A DNA stretch of 64,000 bases from Nocardioides humilatus (GTDB taxonomy: Bacteria > Actinomycetota > Actinomycetes > Propionibacteriales > Nocardioidaceae), in contig NZ_VUJV01000001.1 of assembly GCF_008373755.1 (NCBI RefSeq), positions 372,001-436,000 on the forward strand, given 5' to 3'. Below the pieces are notes generated by a model, which was given only the letters and a program-made list of their open reading frames with translations, did no database searches and was not told where the DNA came from. Shown piece by piece: positions 9,386-18,163 of the stretch (position 1 is its first letter; every line of letters begins with the position of its first letter). The translations under genes were made by a program, and so were the position numbers.

Positions 9386-10786
9386 ATGTCCCCCCGCTGG
9401 CTGGACCGCGATCGGCGTGACCGGCCCGCTCCGATCTACCTCCACATCGGCGGCCCCAGCACCGGGACGACCTACCTCCAACGGCTGATGGCCGCCAACG
9501 GCGAGGTCTTGGAGAAGTCCGGCGTGCTGCTGCCCGGCCGCAGCTGGCGCGACGTCGTGCTCGCCACGCACGACGTGCTGAGCGCGACGGTGAAGACCGA
9601 CCTGACCGAGGCGGCCGGTGGCCGCTGGGAGCGACTTGCCGAGGAGATGGTCGCGCACCGCGGTCGGGCCACGGTGCTCTCGATGGAGTTCCTCTGCTGG
9701 GCCAAGCCCGCGGTGGCCGAGCGGATCCTGGCGTCGCTGGAGGGCGCCGAGGTCCACGTCGTCCTCACCGTGCGCGACACCGCTGCGGTGCTGCGGTCCC
9801 AGTGGCAGACCAACTGCCGCAACGGCGCGGAGGTCCCCCTGCGGAGGCTGATCTGGGGCCTTCGACAGGCGGTCGAGAAGGACGGCGCACCGTCGACGCG
9901 ACCCGAGCGGATGATCGACCGCGCCATGGGTGTCCCCCGGATGATCGAGACGTGGGTCCCGCTCGTCGGGGCCGAACGCTTCCACGTCGTCACCGTGCCG
10001 CTCCAGAGCGATGATCCCGACCTGCTCTGGAAGCGCTTCGCGGGCGTTGTCGGCATCAACCCCGCCAAGTGCAAGGAGCGCGCGGTCGAGAGCAACGCCT
10101 CCCTCGGGCTGCCCTCGAGCGAGCTGATGCGTCTGCTCAACCTGGAGCTCGGCCCGGTCACCCGCAGCGACTACCTGCGCACGATGAAGTCGTTGCTCGC
10201 TCGCGACATTCTCGGTGAGCGTGCCGACCAGGAGCGCAAGGTCACGCTCAACCGCCCCGGCCGCAACCTTTCCGCGCGCTGGAACGGCCGACTCCGCGAC
10301 GCGATCGAGACCAGCGGCGTCGACCTGGTCGGCAGCCTCGACGACCTGCCCGTGACCCGGACGCCCAAGACCATCTCCAGCGAGCTCGACAACCCGAGCG
10401 ACGAGGAGCTCCTCCTCGCCGCCGCGTGGGCGCGTCGCGGCCTCGACGAGGCGATCGTCGACCTCCAGGGGCGCGTCACGGCATTCCGCGAGGAGCACGG
10501 CTACGGAGAAACTCCCCTCAGTGAGCTCCGCGCGGCCAACAGCGACGATCCCGACGATGGCGACGACGGGCACGACGGGCAGGACGACGGACCCGACGAC
10601 GATCCCGACGACGACGGCCTGGTCGGCCACTCGCTCCTGGAGCGGCAGCTGAAGGAGCGCACGCCCGAGGTGCGCCTCGCGCTCACGGACGTGATCGACC
10701 GCGTGCGCGTGGCGATGCCCCTGGGCGCCGAGCTGGCCGCGCTGCGCGCGGTCGCCGCTAGCGCGCCGGCCGACCCAACCGACTGA
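9386..10786 (+). CDS. Sulfotransferase-like P-loop protein with acidic C-terminal insert
   Basis: 466 residues. The start IYLHIGGPSTGTTYLQ is the PAPS 5'-phosphosulfate loop seen in sulfotransferases (here with S replacing the usual K), followed by a VLTVRD segment resembling the 3'-phosphate-binding region. It belongs with the genes at 12905, 21766 and 22965, which share this layout. Residues ~387-412 are a low-complexity Asp/Gly run. ATG 9386 is used; upstream in-frame GTG-type starts lack support. It diverges from the glfT2 operon and overlaps the next gene tail-to-tail by 29 bp. Acceptor unknown; with Lys lost from the P-loop, activity is less certain than for its paralogues. Confidence 0.7.
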   Translation: MSPRWLDRDRRDRPAPIYLHIGGPSTGTTYLQRLMAANGEVLEKSGVLLPGRSWRDVVLATHDVLSATVKTDLTEAAGGRWERLAEEMVAHRGRATVLSMEFLCWAKPAVAERILASLEGAEVHVVLTVRDTAAVLRSQWQTNCRNGAEVPLRRLIWGLRQAVEKDGAPSTRPERMIDRAMGVPRMIETWVPLVGAERFHVVTVPLQSDDPDLLWKRFAGVVGINPAKCKERAVESNASLGLPSSELMRLLNLELGPVTRSDYLRTMKSLLARDILGERADQERKVTLNRPGRNLSARWNGRLRDAIETSGVDLVGSLDDLPVTRTPKTISSELDNPSDEELLLAAAWARRGLDEAIVDLQGRVTAFREEHGYGETPLSELRAANSDDPDDGDDGHDGQDDGPDDDPDDDGLVGHSLLERQLKERTPEVRLALTDVIDRVRVAMPLGAELAALRAVAASAPADPTD

Positions 10787-11825
10787 CGAACGCCGCGACC
10801 TGCTCGCGCACCTGCGCCTCGTCGAGCGCCAGGTGCTCGAGGATCGTGTAGCGGTCCGGGCGCGTCGCGGGAGCAGCGAGTACGGCGGCCACGAACTGCT
10901 CGTCGGTCAGGCCGATCTGGTCGGGGGCGACGGCGAGGCCGTGCCGGTTCAGGCAGGCAGCGATCTGCTCGAACCGTGCGTCGGCGCCGCGGAGGTGCGT
11001 TGCGAACAGGGCACCGATGCCGGCCAGCTCGCCGTGGTTGGAGACACCCGGGTAGAGCTGGTCGATCGCGTGGATGATCTCGTGGCACGCACCGCTGCAC
11101 GGTCGCGACGTGCCGGCGACCGACATCGCCATGCCGGACAGCACCAGGGCCTCGGCCAGAGCGATCAGGAAGTCGTCGTCGGCGATCGAGTCGGTGCGGT
11201 GGAGCACGGCCTCGGCCGCGGTGCGGGCGAAGGCGAGCGCGAGACCGTCGACGGTCTCCCCTCGCTCGCGCTCGGCGAGGAGCCAGTCCTCGATCGCCGA
11301 GAGGTTGCTGACGGCGTCACCGATGCCGCCGAGCACCATCGCCGGCGGCGCGTCGCGCACGTAGTCGAGGTCGACCACCACGGCCAGGGGCAGGGCGACG
11401 CCGTAGGAGCCCTTGCCGTGGGCGTGCTCGAGCGAGGCGACCGGCGAGCAGATGCCGTCGTGGGCCAGGTTGGTCGCGACGGCGACCATCGGCAACGCCG
11501 CGCGGGTGGCGGCGTACTTGGCCACGTCGATCGTCTTGCCGCCACCGATGGCCACCACCGCGTCGTAGCCCTGCTGGCCGAGCGCCTCCTGCAGCGCGCC
11601 GGCGGAGGCGAGGTTGGCCTCCCAGACGTCGAACATCGTCGCGTTGGGGAGGGAGGGCTTGATCCGCTCCCAGATCTCCTGCCCGTGACCGGTGCCGACG
11701 GCGACCATCACGGTGCCACCGCTGGTGATGGCTCGCTCGTGCAGCAGCTGCGCGAGGTTGGCGACCGCGCCCGCGCGGATGTCGAGGTGCAGCGGGCTGG
11801 CCAGCATCCGCGCTAGTAGCGGCAT
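10758..11825 (-). CDS. sn-Glycerol-1-phosphate dehydrogenase (EgsA/AraM-like)
   Basis: 355 residues, iron/zinc-dependent alcohol dehydrogenase fold. NAD(P)-binding GGGKTID sits at 94-100; NLAHDGICSPVAS (119-131) matches the SHDGxxSP signature of glycerol-1-phosphate dehydrogenases; metal ligands are Asp170 (GIGDAVSN), His248 (CHEIIH) and His264 (SNHGE). It should reduce dihydroxyacetone phosphate to sn-glycerol-1-phosphate, the enantiomer used in archaeal lipids and, in some bacteria, in special polymers. Its ATG at 11825 overlaps the end of the nucleotidyltransferase gene by 13 bp, so the two are translated together, suggesting the product is then nucleotide-activated. Confidence 0.85.
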   Translation of the reverse strand: MPLLARMLASPLHLDIRAGAVANLAQLLHERAITSGGTVMVAVGTGHGQEIWERIKPSLPNATMFDVWEANLASAGALQEALGQQGYDAVVAIGGGKTIDVAKYAATRAALPMVAVATNLAHDGICSPVASLEHAHGKGSYGVALPLAVVVDLDYVRDAPPAMVLGGIGDAVSNLSAIEDWLLAERERGETVDGLALAFARTAAEAVLHRTDSIADDDFLIALAEALVLSGMAMSVAGTSRPCSGACHEIIHAIDQLYPGVSNHGELAGIGALFATHLRGADARFEQIAACLNRHGLAVAPDQIGLTDEQFVAAVLAAPATRPDRYTILEHLALDEAQVREQVAAFVSRLGRPAR

Positions 11826-12556
11826 GCGATCTCCCTGGCCTTGGCCAGGTCCTCGTGGTTGTCGACCTCGACCCAGGCGGTGCCCGAGGGCAGCGGCGCG
11901 ATGTCGATGCGCAGGCCGCGGTCGACCATCTCCTGGTAGCCGTCCTCGTAGTAGAGGTCGGGGTTGCGCTCGAACGTCGTCTGGAGCGCGTCCTTGAGGT
12001 GGGGAATGGCGGCGGGCTCGAGGAGGGTCGCGCCGATGTACTCGCCGTAGGCGGTCGCGGGATCCATCAGCTTGGTGATCCGGGTGAGGGCCAGGTCGTC
12101 GGACACCTGGATCTTCATCTCCTCGTCGGCGAGCTTCTTCTCGGCGTCGATCGCGAGGAGGACATCGGGCCCACGGTGCTTGAGGAGGGTCTCCTCGACC
12201 GAGACGGGGTGCACCGTGTCGCCGTTGACCATCAGCACGCCATCGACCATGTGGTCGCACGCGAGCCACATCGAGTAGGCGTTGTTCCAGATCTCGGCCT
12301 TGTCGTTGTAGACGAGCGTGATGTCGACGCCGTAGCGCTTCTCGAGGGCGGCCTTGCGCTCCTCCACTGCTCCGGCGGCATAGCCGACCACGATCACGAC
12401 GTCGCGCAGATCGACCTCCGCCAGGTTGGCGAGGGCGATGTCGAGGATCGTCCCGTGCTCGTCGGCCTCGCGGACAGGCACCAGGGCCTTCGGCAGCGTG
12501 TCCGTGTAAGGCCGCAGCCGTCGGCCGGCTCCTGCCGCCAACACCATCCCGATCAC
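11813..12556 (-). CDS. Sugar/alcohol-phosphate nucleotidyltransferase (LicC/cytidylyltransferase-like)
   Basis: 247 residues. The start VIGMVLAAGAGRRLRPYTD and LPKALVPV are the NTP-transferase signature; VNGDTV carries the metal aspartate, and WVEVDNHEDLAKA closes the fold as in LicC and phosphocholine/glycerol-phosphate cytidylyltransferases. GTG 12556 was chosen because AAGGGA precedes it by nine bases. Coupled to the glycerol-1-phosphate dehydrogenase, its simplest role is to form CDP-glycerol-1-phosphate or a similar activated polyol; phosphocholine or a sugar phosphate are alternatives. Nucleotide specificity cannot be read from the sequence. Confidence 0.78.
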   Translation of the reverse strand: MIGMVLAAGAGRRLRPYTDTLPKALVPVREADEHGTILDIALANLAEVDLRDVVIVVGYAAGAVEERKAALEKRYGVDITLVYNDKAEIWNNAYSMWLACDHMVDGVLMVNGDTVHPVSVEETLLKHRGPDVLLAIDAEKKLADEEMKIQVSDDLALTRITKLMDPATAYGEYIGATLLEPAAIPHLKDALQTTFERNPDLYYEDGYQEMVDRGLRIDIAPLPSGTAWVEVDNHEDLAKAREIACRY

Positions 12557-12624
12557 AGGCGATCCCTTCGATTGCGCGAGTCCCCGCGCCTGCGAGGACA
12601 ACGCGCAAGGCTATCGTGACCCGC

Positions 12625-12870
12625 ATGAACGACCGACTCCGCGAGGCCGGACGCAAGCTCGGCAAGGTGACGCCCGGGACGACGCGACAAGAGGTCGAGT
12701 CCCTCCGCGACCGCGTCGCCGAGCTCGAGGACGAGGTCCAGGAGGCCCGCCGGCTCAACCGACGGGTGGCCGAGCTGCTCGACATCGTCGAGGAGCTGCT
12801 CGTGCCGCTGACCCTGCGCGACGAGGAGAAGGTCAAGGCCTTCCTCGACGCCCACTCGCTGGCACCGTGA
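12625..12870 (+). CDS. Short coiled-coil protein (DUF6752-like)
   Basis: 81 residues from ATG 12625 (an in-frame GTG three codons earlier is possible). The middle (about residues 20-60) is a strongly heptad-patterned coiled coil with VESLRDRVAELEDEVQEAR and RVAELLDIVEELL; the end is LRDEEKVKAFLDAH. This resembles the DUF6752 domain found in actinobacterial surface-polysaccharide loci. It lies 35 bp upstream of the sulfotransferase-like gene on the same strand. The neighbouring 12905 gene ends in a similar helical TTERDKLQAELRRK segment, so the two may interact; that is inference. Confidence 0.65.
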   Translation: MNDRLREAGRKLGKVTPGTTRQEVESLRDRVAELEDEVQEARRLNRRVAELLDIVEELLVPLTLRDEEKVKAFLDAHSLAP

Positions 12871-12904
12871 CCGGCACTGTGACTGGCACGGGGAGCACGC
12901 ACTG

Positions 12905-14023
12905 ATGGCCAAGACCGTCTACCTGCACATCGGCCTGCCCAAGACGGGCACGACCTTCTTGCAGACCACCATGTGGGAGAACCGGAAGGCGCTGCGCAAG
13001 CAGCGGTTCCTCTACCCCGGCGCCAGCCGGATGGACCACTACCACGCCTCGCAGGAGGTGCGCGGGGCATCGCCCGCCAAGATGGGCCGCAACGCCGGTG
13101 TCTGGCAGCGGCTGGTCGACAAGCTCGCAGCGTGGGACGGCGACGGCCTGATCTCCCACGAGTTCATGAGCATGGCGACGGCCGCGCAGGCCAAGGCAGC
13201 CGTCGCAGCACTCGCCCCCGCCGAGGTGCAGCTGATCGTCACCGTTCGTTCCTACGTGCTGCAGTTCCCGGCCGTGTGGCAAGAAGCGCTGAAGATGAAC
13301 TCCGACCTCGGGTTCGACGAGTTCATGGACCGTGCGCTTGAGGGCAAGAAGCTCCGCGGCGGCTGGAGCTGGCAGTCGCAGGACATCCCCAAGGTCCTCG
13401 GCAACTGGGCGGAGGCGGTGCCGGCCGACCGGATCACCGTCGTGACCGTGCCGCCACCCGGCGCCCCCCGCGGTCTGCTGTGGGACCGGTGGACGCAGGC
13501 GATCGGCATCGACGACTCCGCGTTCGACCTCGACGTCAGCTACGCCAACGAGTCGCTCGGCGCCGCCCAGGCCGCCCTCCTCCAGCGCGTCAAGCCCTAC
13601 CTCTCCGGGCCGCTCGACGCGGGCACGGTGCGCCACCGCTGGGTGCGCAAGTACTTCGGCCACGAGGTGCTGGTGCCCCAACGCGGCGAGCGCTTCGGTC
13701 CGCGACCCCACCACGTCGCCGAGCTGGCCACGCGGTCAGCCACGGCCTCTGAGTGGATCGCCGAGCAGGGCTACTCGGTCGTGGGCGACCTCGACGACCT
13801 GTTGTCGACCGCCACCCCCGACGGCACCCACCCCGGCGACGTGCCCGACAGCGAGATCGTCGAGGTGGCGGCCCGCGCCATCGAGCAGATGATCCGCGAC
13901 GTCCGCGACCTCACCACCGAGCGCGACAAGCTCCAGGCCGAGCTGCGACGCAAGACCCGGCACCAACCGGTCGGCGGCGCCAAGGCGGCCGCCGGCCGCA
14001 TCCGGCGGGCGATCGGCAAGTGA
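12905..14023 (+). CDS. Sulfotransferase-like P-loop protein
   Basis: 372 residues. VYLHIGLPKTGTTFLQ (residues 5-20) is a full PAPS-binding loop including the catalytic-type lysine. LIVTVRSYVLQFPAVWQE matches the second conserved region (3'-phosphate of PAPS). A C-terminal helix (about 330-360) is rich in charged residues and coiled-coil-like. The stop overlaps the GTG of the LicD fusion gene as GTGA, so both proteins are made together. Likely transfers sulfate to a surface glycan or lipid; substrate not visible. Confidence 0.75.
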   Translation: MAKTVYLHIGLPKTGTTFLQTTMWENRKALRKQRFLYPGASRMDHYHASQEVRGASPAKMGRNAGVWQRLVDKLAAWDGDGLISHEFMSMATAAQAKAAVAALAPAEVQLIVTVRSYVLQFPAVWQEALKMNSDLGFDEFMDRALEGKKLRGGWSWQSQDIPKVLGNWAEAVPADRITVVTVPPPGAPRGLLWDRWTQAIGIDDSAFDLDVSYANESLGAAQAALLQRVKPYLSGPLDAGTVRHRWVRKYFGHEVLVPQRGERFGPRPHHVAELATRSATASEWIAEQGYSVVGDLDDLLSTATPDGTHPGDVPDSEIVEVAARAIEQMIRDVRDLTTERDKLQAELRRKTRHQPVGGAKAAAGRIRRAIGK

Positions 14024-15618
14024 GCGACCAGAACCCCGACGCCGAGCCGACGGGTCAGACAGAGGACCTCGGCGCGCTGCGCGTGCGCGACAACCGCCTC
14101 GTCCTGCCCGCCGATCTCGACCCCGAGTCGACCTACGACGTGCTCCTCAACGACCGGCACGTGTGGTCGGTCCAGCCGCAGAACGACACCACTGCCGGCC
14201 GCGGCGGCCTGGTCGCCAAGTGGCCGGCCTCGCTCCACCGCTACCTGTCGGGCCACGCCGACGTCGTGATCCGCGAGCACGTCGGTGGCACCGTGGTCGC
14301 GCGCGCCCACCACGTCTTCCAGGGGGCTGACGACCAACAGGTCGATGTCGTCGACCGCTCAGGCAACCCGTTGATCATCGACAAGTACGGCAAGCTGATC
14401 CGGCCGCTGTCGGCCGAGGGCACCGACACGCTCAGCGAGCTGATGGACCAGGTCGAGGACCTCATCACCTGCATGCGCGAGAAGGCAGGGGTCCCGACCT
14501 TCATCGCCTACGGCACGCTGCTGGGCGCCGTACGCAACGGCCAGCTGATCGGCCACGACAACGACCTCGACATCGCCTACCTCAGCGACCACGCCTACCC
14601 GGTCGACGTGCTCCGCGAGGCCTACCGCATCGAGCGGGTGCTCCTCGCCGAGGGATGGTCCGTACGACGCGGCTCGGGCGCCCGGATGAACGTCCGGATG
14701 CGGCTCTCCGACGACTCGGTCCGCTTCGTCGACGTGTTCACGGCCCACTGGGTCGAGGGTGTCCTCTACATCCCGCAGGACACCGGCTTCCGCCTCGAGC
14801 GGGAGACCATCGTCCCGCTCACCACCGTCGAACTGCTCGGCCGCCAGGTGCCGGCTCCGGCCGACTACGAGACCCTGCTCGCCGCGACCTACGGCAAGGG
14901 GTGGGCCACGCCCGACCCGTCCTTCAAGTACGAGACCCCGCGCTGGCTGTCGCGGCGCATCGGCGGCTGGTTCGGCGGCCTGCGCACCCACCGCAAGCAA
15001 TGGGACACCTTCTACGCCGCCCACCGCTCGGCGCTGCCGACCAAGCCGTCGCCGTTCGCCCGGTGGGTGCGGGAGCACTACCCGAGCGACCGCCCGATGG
15101 TCGACATCGGCGCCGGCAACGCGCGTGACGCCCGCTGGTTCGCCCGTACGACGGGCCGGCCCGTCACCGCGATCGACTACACCATCGGCGCGATGCTGCG
15201 CGCCCAGCGGCGGGTGTCCGACTCGGTGCCGCTCTCGTTCGAGGTCCTCAACCTCTACGACGCACGCGAGGCACTAGGACTCGGAGTGCGACTGAGCCGT
15301 CTCGAGACGCCCGCCGACGTCTACGCCCGCTTCCTCCTCCATGCGCTGGAGGACGTCGGCCGCGAGAACTTCTGGCGGGTCGCGTCGATGGCGCTGCGCG
15401 CCGGCGGACACCTCTTCCTGGAGTTCCGCACGACCGAGGACCGCAAGCGGCCGCACGTCTTCCAGCAGGTCGGCCGGCGCTACCTCGACCCGGCGACCGT
15501 GGTCGCCGAGATCGAAGCCGCCGGTGGCCGGGTGCTCCACCAGGAGTCCGGCACCGGGCTGGCGCCGTTCAAGACCGAGGATCCGCACGTGTGCCGGATC
15601 GTCGCGACCTGGTCGTAG
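14020..15618 (+). CDS. LicD-family nucleotidyl/phosphotransferase fused to a SAM methyltransferase
   Basis: 532 residues, two catalytic parts. Residues ~135-300 are LicD-like: YGTLLGAVRNGQL then GHDNDLDIAYL places the metal-binding DxD (Asp182/184), with a later acidic FVDVF (Asp238). Residues ~345-530 are a class I methyltransferase with glycine loop VDIGAGNARD (361-370) and a later FLEFRTTED segment. Residues ~15-110 form a beta-rich domain of unknown role. LicD proteins move phosphocholine or polyol-phosphate from a CDP carrier to a glycan; a nearby G1P dehydrogenase and nucleotidyltransferase could supply CDP-glycerol. The GTGA overlap at 14020 couples it to the sulfotransferase-like gene. 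Confidence 0.8.
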   Translation: MSDQNPDAEPTGQTEDLGALRVRDNRLVLPADLDPESTYDVLLNDRHVWSVQPQNDTTAGRGGLVAKWPASLHRYLSGHADVVIREHVGGTVVARAHHVFQGADDQQVDVVDRSGNPLIIDKYGKLIRPLSAEGTDTLSELMDQVEDLITCMREKAGVPTFIAYGTLLGAVRNGQLIGHDNDLDIAYLSDHAYPVDVLREAYRIERVLLAEGWSVRRGSGARMNVRMRLSDDSVRFVDVFTAHWVEGVLYIPQDTGFRLERETIVPLTTVELLGRQVPAPADYETLLAATYGKGWATPDPSFKYETPRWLSRRIGGWFGGLRTHRKQWDTFYAAHRSALPTKPSPFARWVREHYPSDRPMVDIGAGNARDARWFARTTGRPVTAIDYTIGAMLRAQRRVSDSVPLSFEVLNLYDAREALGLGVRLSRLETPADVYARFLLHALEDVGRENFWRVASMALRAGGHLFLEFRTTEDRKRPHVFQQVGRRYLDPATVVAEIEAAGGRVLHQESGTGLAPFKTEDPHVCRIVATWS

Positions 15619-15630
15619 CCCCCGCAGCAG

Positions 15631-16863
15631 CTAGCGGCGGCCGAACGCTCCGCGGGACCGCGGCGGCGCGGCGACCGGCGCCACCGGCTCGCGGACCGGC
15701 TGCGGCGCCTTCTTGCGGGGGTAGATCGCCTCGGCCTCGTCGAGCTTGGCCCGCTGCAACCGACCGGCCTTGATGCGGAACTCGGGGTCCGCGGCGGGCT
15801 CGGGCAGCGCCGTCGTGCCGACCGGCGCGATCGCGAAGCCGGTGCCGAGGTCGGCCATCGACTGGTGCTTCGTGCGGTAGTAGTCGTCGTCGATCTCGAT
15901 CGCCACGCCCTCGGCGCCGACGGCGGCAGCCAGCTGATGGAAGTGGAAGCGGGTCGTGATCCAGGTCTGTCCCGGCTGACCGGGGAAGCCTTCGTGCCAG
16001 AGCTGCACGAAGGACATGAAGTTCTCCTCCGGGATCAGGTCGGCGAGGAGGTCGTAGGCCTTGCGGTCGCGGTCGCGACCGGGGATCGACTCGAGGTAGC
16101 GGATCGTGCGGCCCTCGAAACGGCCGCTCTCGATCATCGCGCGGACGGCGGCAACGATCGCCGCGAAGTTCTCGGGCGTGGAGAGGTCGCTCTGGATGCT
16201 GATCCACACGTCGCCGGGCTTGCCGGTGGGATCGGGGCGGGCGCCGAAGCCCGGCAGCGAGGAGAGGTTGAGGAAGGCGTCCTCGAGGCCCAGGTCGACG
16301 CCGGCGATCTCGGCGCTGGCGGCGTCGCGGACCGACACGTGGTCGCAGGCTCCGAGGTCGTCGCGGATGCGCTCGGGGTCGATCACCGGCACCAGGCCGA
16401 GGCCGGTCGCGACGAAGCGGGCCTCGCTCAGCTCGGCGAGCCGGCGCGCCGCACGCACCAGGCGACCGTGGTGGAGCCAGTTGGCGGTGATGTGGCCGCC
16501 ACCGATCAGGTGGACCGTCGTCGCTCGGCGCGCCTCGAGCAGGCCGTAGTCGAAGAGGGGGCTGCCGAGGTCACGCAGCACGCCGTCGACGATCCGGTCA
16601 CCCTCCTCGGGGTCGGCGTCGATCGTCAGCCAGCTCACCCGCCACAGCATGTTGGTGAACTTCACCCTCGGGTGCAGTCCCTCGAAGAGGAACGCCGCGA
16701 GTCCCGGTTCGGGACAGTCGAGGACGACGTCGGTCTCTGGCTGCCGCTCCGCGAGGAACCGTAGCCAGGACGCGGCGATGAACTCGTCCCCGAAGTTGGG
16801 GTGTCCTGCCGTCGAGACCAGATGGATGGTGGGCTGCTTCTCGTTCACGCTCCCGTGTGACAC
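15631..16863 (-). CDS. Polysaccharide pyruvyl transferase family protein
   Basis: 410 residues. The opening HLVSTAGHPNFGDEFIAASW is the N-terminal motif of the pyruvyl transferase family (GxxNxGDE), and the C-terminal WITTRFHFHQLAAAVG corresponds to the RxHxxxxA region that forms the active site. Members add ketal pyruvate to sugars of exopolysaccharides and wall polymers, using phosphoenolpyruvate. Convergent with the LicD fusion gene, 12 bp apart. Start is uncertain: the GTG at 16863 gives the longest protein, while a GTG five codons later has a poorly spaced GGGAG. Confidence 0.78.
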   Translation of the reverse strand: MSHGSVNEKQPTIHLVSTAGHPNFGDEFIAASWLRFLAERQPETDVVLDCPEPGLAAFLFEGLHPRVKFTNMLWRVSWLTIDADPEEGDRIVDGVLRDLGSPLFDYGLLEARRATTVHLIGGGHITANWLHHGRLVRAARRLAELSEARFVATGLGLVPVIDPERIRDDLGACDHVSVRDAASAEIAGVDLGLEDAFLNLSSLPGFGARPDPTGKPGDVWISIQSDLSTPENFAAIVAAVRAMIESGRFEGRTIRYLESIPGRDRDRKAYDLLADLIPEENFMSFVQLWHEGFPGQPGQTWITTRFHFHQLAAAVGAEGVAIEIDDDYYRTKHQSMADLGTGFAIAPVGTTALPEPAADPEFRIKAGRLQRAKLDEAEAIYPRKKAPQPVREPVAPVAAPPRSRGAFGRR

Positions 16864-16883
16864 GCCCGAAAACCTAGCAGGGG

Positions 16884-17873
16884 TCAGCAGACCAGCTCGC
16901 CGCGGACGTAGCAGCCTTTCCCGGTCACCTTGAAGTCGACGATCAGCGGGCGGTGGTCGGAGTTGAGACCGGTCACGACGCGCTGCCCGGTCGCGATGAC
17001 GCGACGGGTCGGCTTGTAAAGGACGTAGTCGATCAGACGCTTGTCGAATCCGCTCGGCAGCACGTGGGTGCCGGTCGCGGGCTCACCGAGCTTGTAGTAG
17101 CTCGCGCGCATCGCCTGGCTGCCCATCGCGGCGAACGGGAAGATCGGGTCCTGGACGACCTTGTCGTTGCGGTAGTTGACGTTGAAGTCACCCGTCACGA
17201 AGACCAGGCCGCCACCCTCCTCGTTGCGGACCTTGTCGACGACGGCCTGGAGGTTGGCCATGTGCAGCGCGTAGAGGCGGGTGCGTCGACGGTTGGCGTT
17301 GCGGCCGCCGTCGGGCGCCTGCACGGTCGGCACGAAGTGCGTGTTGAGGATCCAGATCGTGCGACCGGTGAGGTTGTCGAGCAGGCGGACCCGGACGACG
17401 TACTTCGCGTGCATCGTCGACGGTCCGGCGCCGCGGGCGCCGACGAAGGTCTCCGGGGCGACCTCGAGCCAGTCGCGGCCGAGGAAGGTGAACTTGTCCG
17501 AGCGCCACAGGATCGGCTGACCGCCCTGCACGGCCGGCACCGGGATCCAGCCGTCCCACGTGCACGTCTCGCAGTCGAGGAGCCGCTTGCGGACCTTCTC
17601 GCGGCGCTCCCAGCTCGACATCTCCTGCAGGGCCACGATGTCAGGCCCCTGCGCGATCAGGTTCTTCACGTCGTTGAAGCCTTGGCGGGTCGACGACATC
17701 GCCGCGGTGTTGAACGTCGCGATCCGCACCGTGTCGGCGACGGGCACCGGGTCTGTCTCCGCTGCCACGGGGGTCGGCGCGGCGCCGGCCGTCGGACCCA
17801 TCCCGAGAGCGAGGGCGCCGACCAGCGCGAGGACCCCACAGCGTGCCAGGTGCTGACGTCGGAGATTCCGCAC
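16884..17873 (-). CDS. Secreted endonuclease/exonuclease/phosphatase family protein
   Basis: 329 residues. GTG 17873 is preceded by GGGAGGAAA at good spacing. A signal peptide (residues ~1-32, ending GAAPTPVAA) leads to the EEP fold: RIATFNTAAM, DIVALQEMS (metal Glu), LNTHFVP, VTGDFNVNY (catalytic Asp/Asn) and SDHRPLIVDF (catalytic Asp-His). Complete active site, so it should act as an extracellular DNase-like or phosphodiesterase enzyme; the actual substrate is unknown. Cysteines at the end (GKGCYVRGELVC) may form a disulfide. A direct-repeat box lies 66 bp upstream. Confidence 0.85.
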   Translation of the reverse strand: MRNLRRQHLARCGVLALVGALALGMGPTAGAAPTPVAAETDPVPVADTVRIATFNTAAMSSTRQGFNDVKNLIAQGPDIVALQEMSSWERREKVRKRLLDCETCTWDGWIPVPAVQGGQPILWRSDKFTFLGRDWLEVAPETFVGARGAGPSTMHAKYVVRVRLLDNLTGRTIWILNTHFVPTVQAPDGGRNANRRRTRLYALHMANLQAVVDKVRNEEGGGLVFVTGDFNVNYRNDKVVQDPIFPFAAMGSQAMRASYYKLGEPATGTHVLPSGFDKRLIDYVLYKPTRRVIATGQRVVTGLNSDHRPLIVDFKVTGKGCYVRGELVC

Positions 17874-17938
17874 GGAGATTTCCTCCCGATCGGCGTGTCG
17901 CAACCGGATCTGCGACGACTTGTGTGCCAGGGTGTGAG

Positions 17939-17953
17939 TTTCACATCAGTTAC
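17939..17953 (-). promoter_or_regulatory. GTnAC-type direct-repeat box upstream of the exported EEP gene
   Basis: On the minus strand: GTAACTGATGTGAAA, 13 of 15 bases identical to the box before the amidase gene and with the same nine-base half-site spacing. The 290 bp between 17874 and 18163 separate divergent genes; apart from this box I see no clear structure there. Confidence 0.4.
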
Positions 17954-18163
17954 TTGCATCACGCAAGCCCCTTGGCGTCCCAGTAGTCCCTTTGGTGTCG
18001 CCTCATGGCCTGTTCAGGCCATCTCTCGTGGGCCGATCGAGCCCGTTGACACCACCGTCTCCGCCCCGGACGATCGCAACACGGCGTGCGTGGGGCGCGC
18101 CGGGCGAGGGTGAATGCACACGGCACCCGGGGAGACGCCGCCGAACTGGATCGGAGCCCAGCG

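Noticed and set aside
10758-13070. Very long minus-strand open frame of 770 codons
   Set aside because: Only the part from 11825 to 10758 encodes a recognisable protein; the rest is antisense or out of frame to the nucleotidyltransferase and sulfotransferase-like genes.
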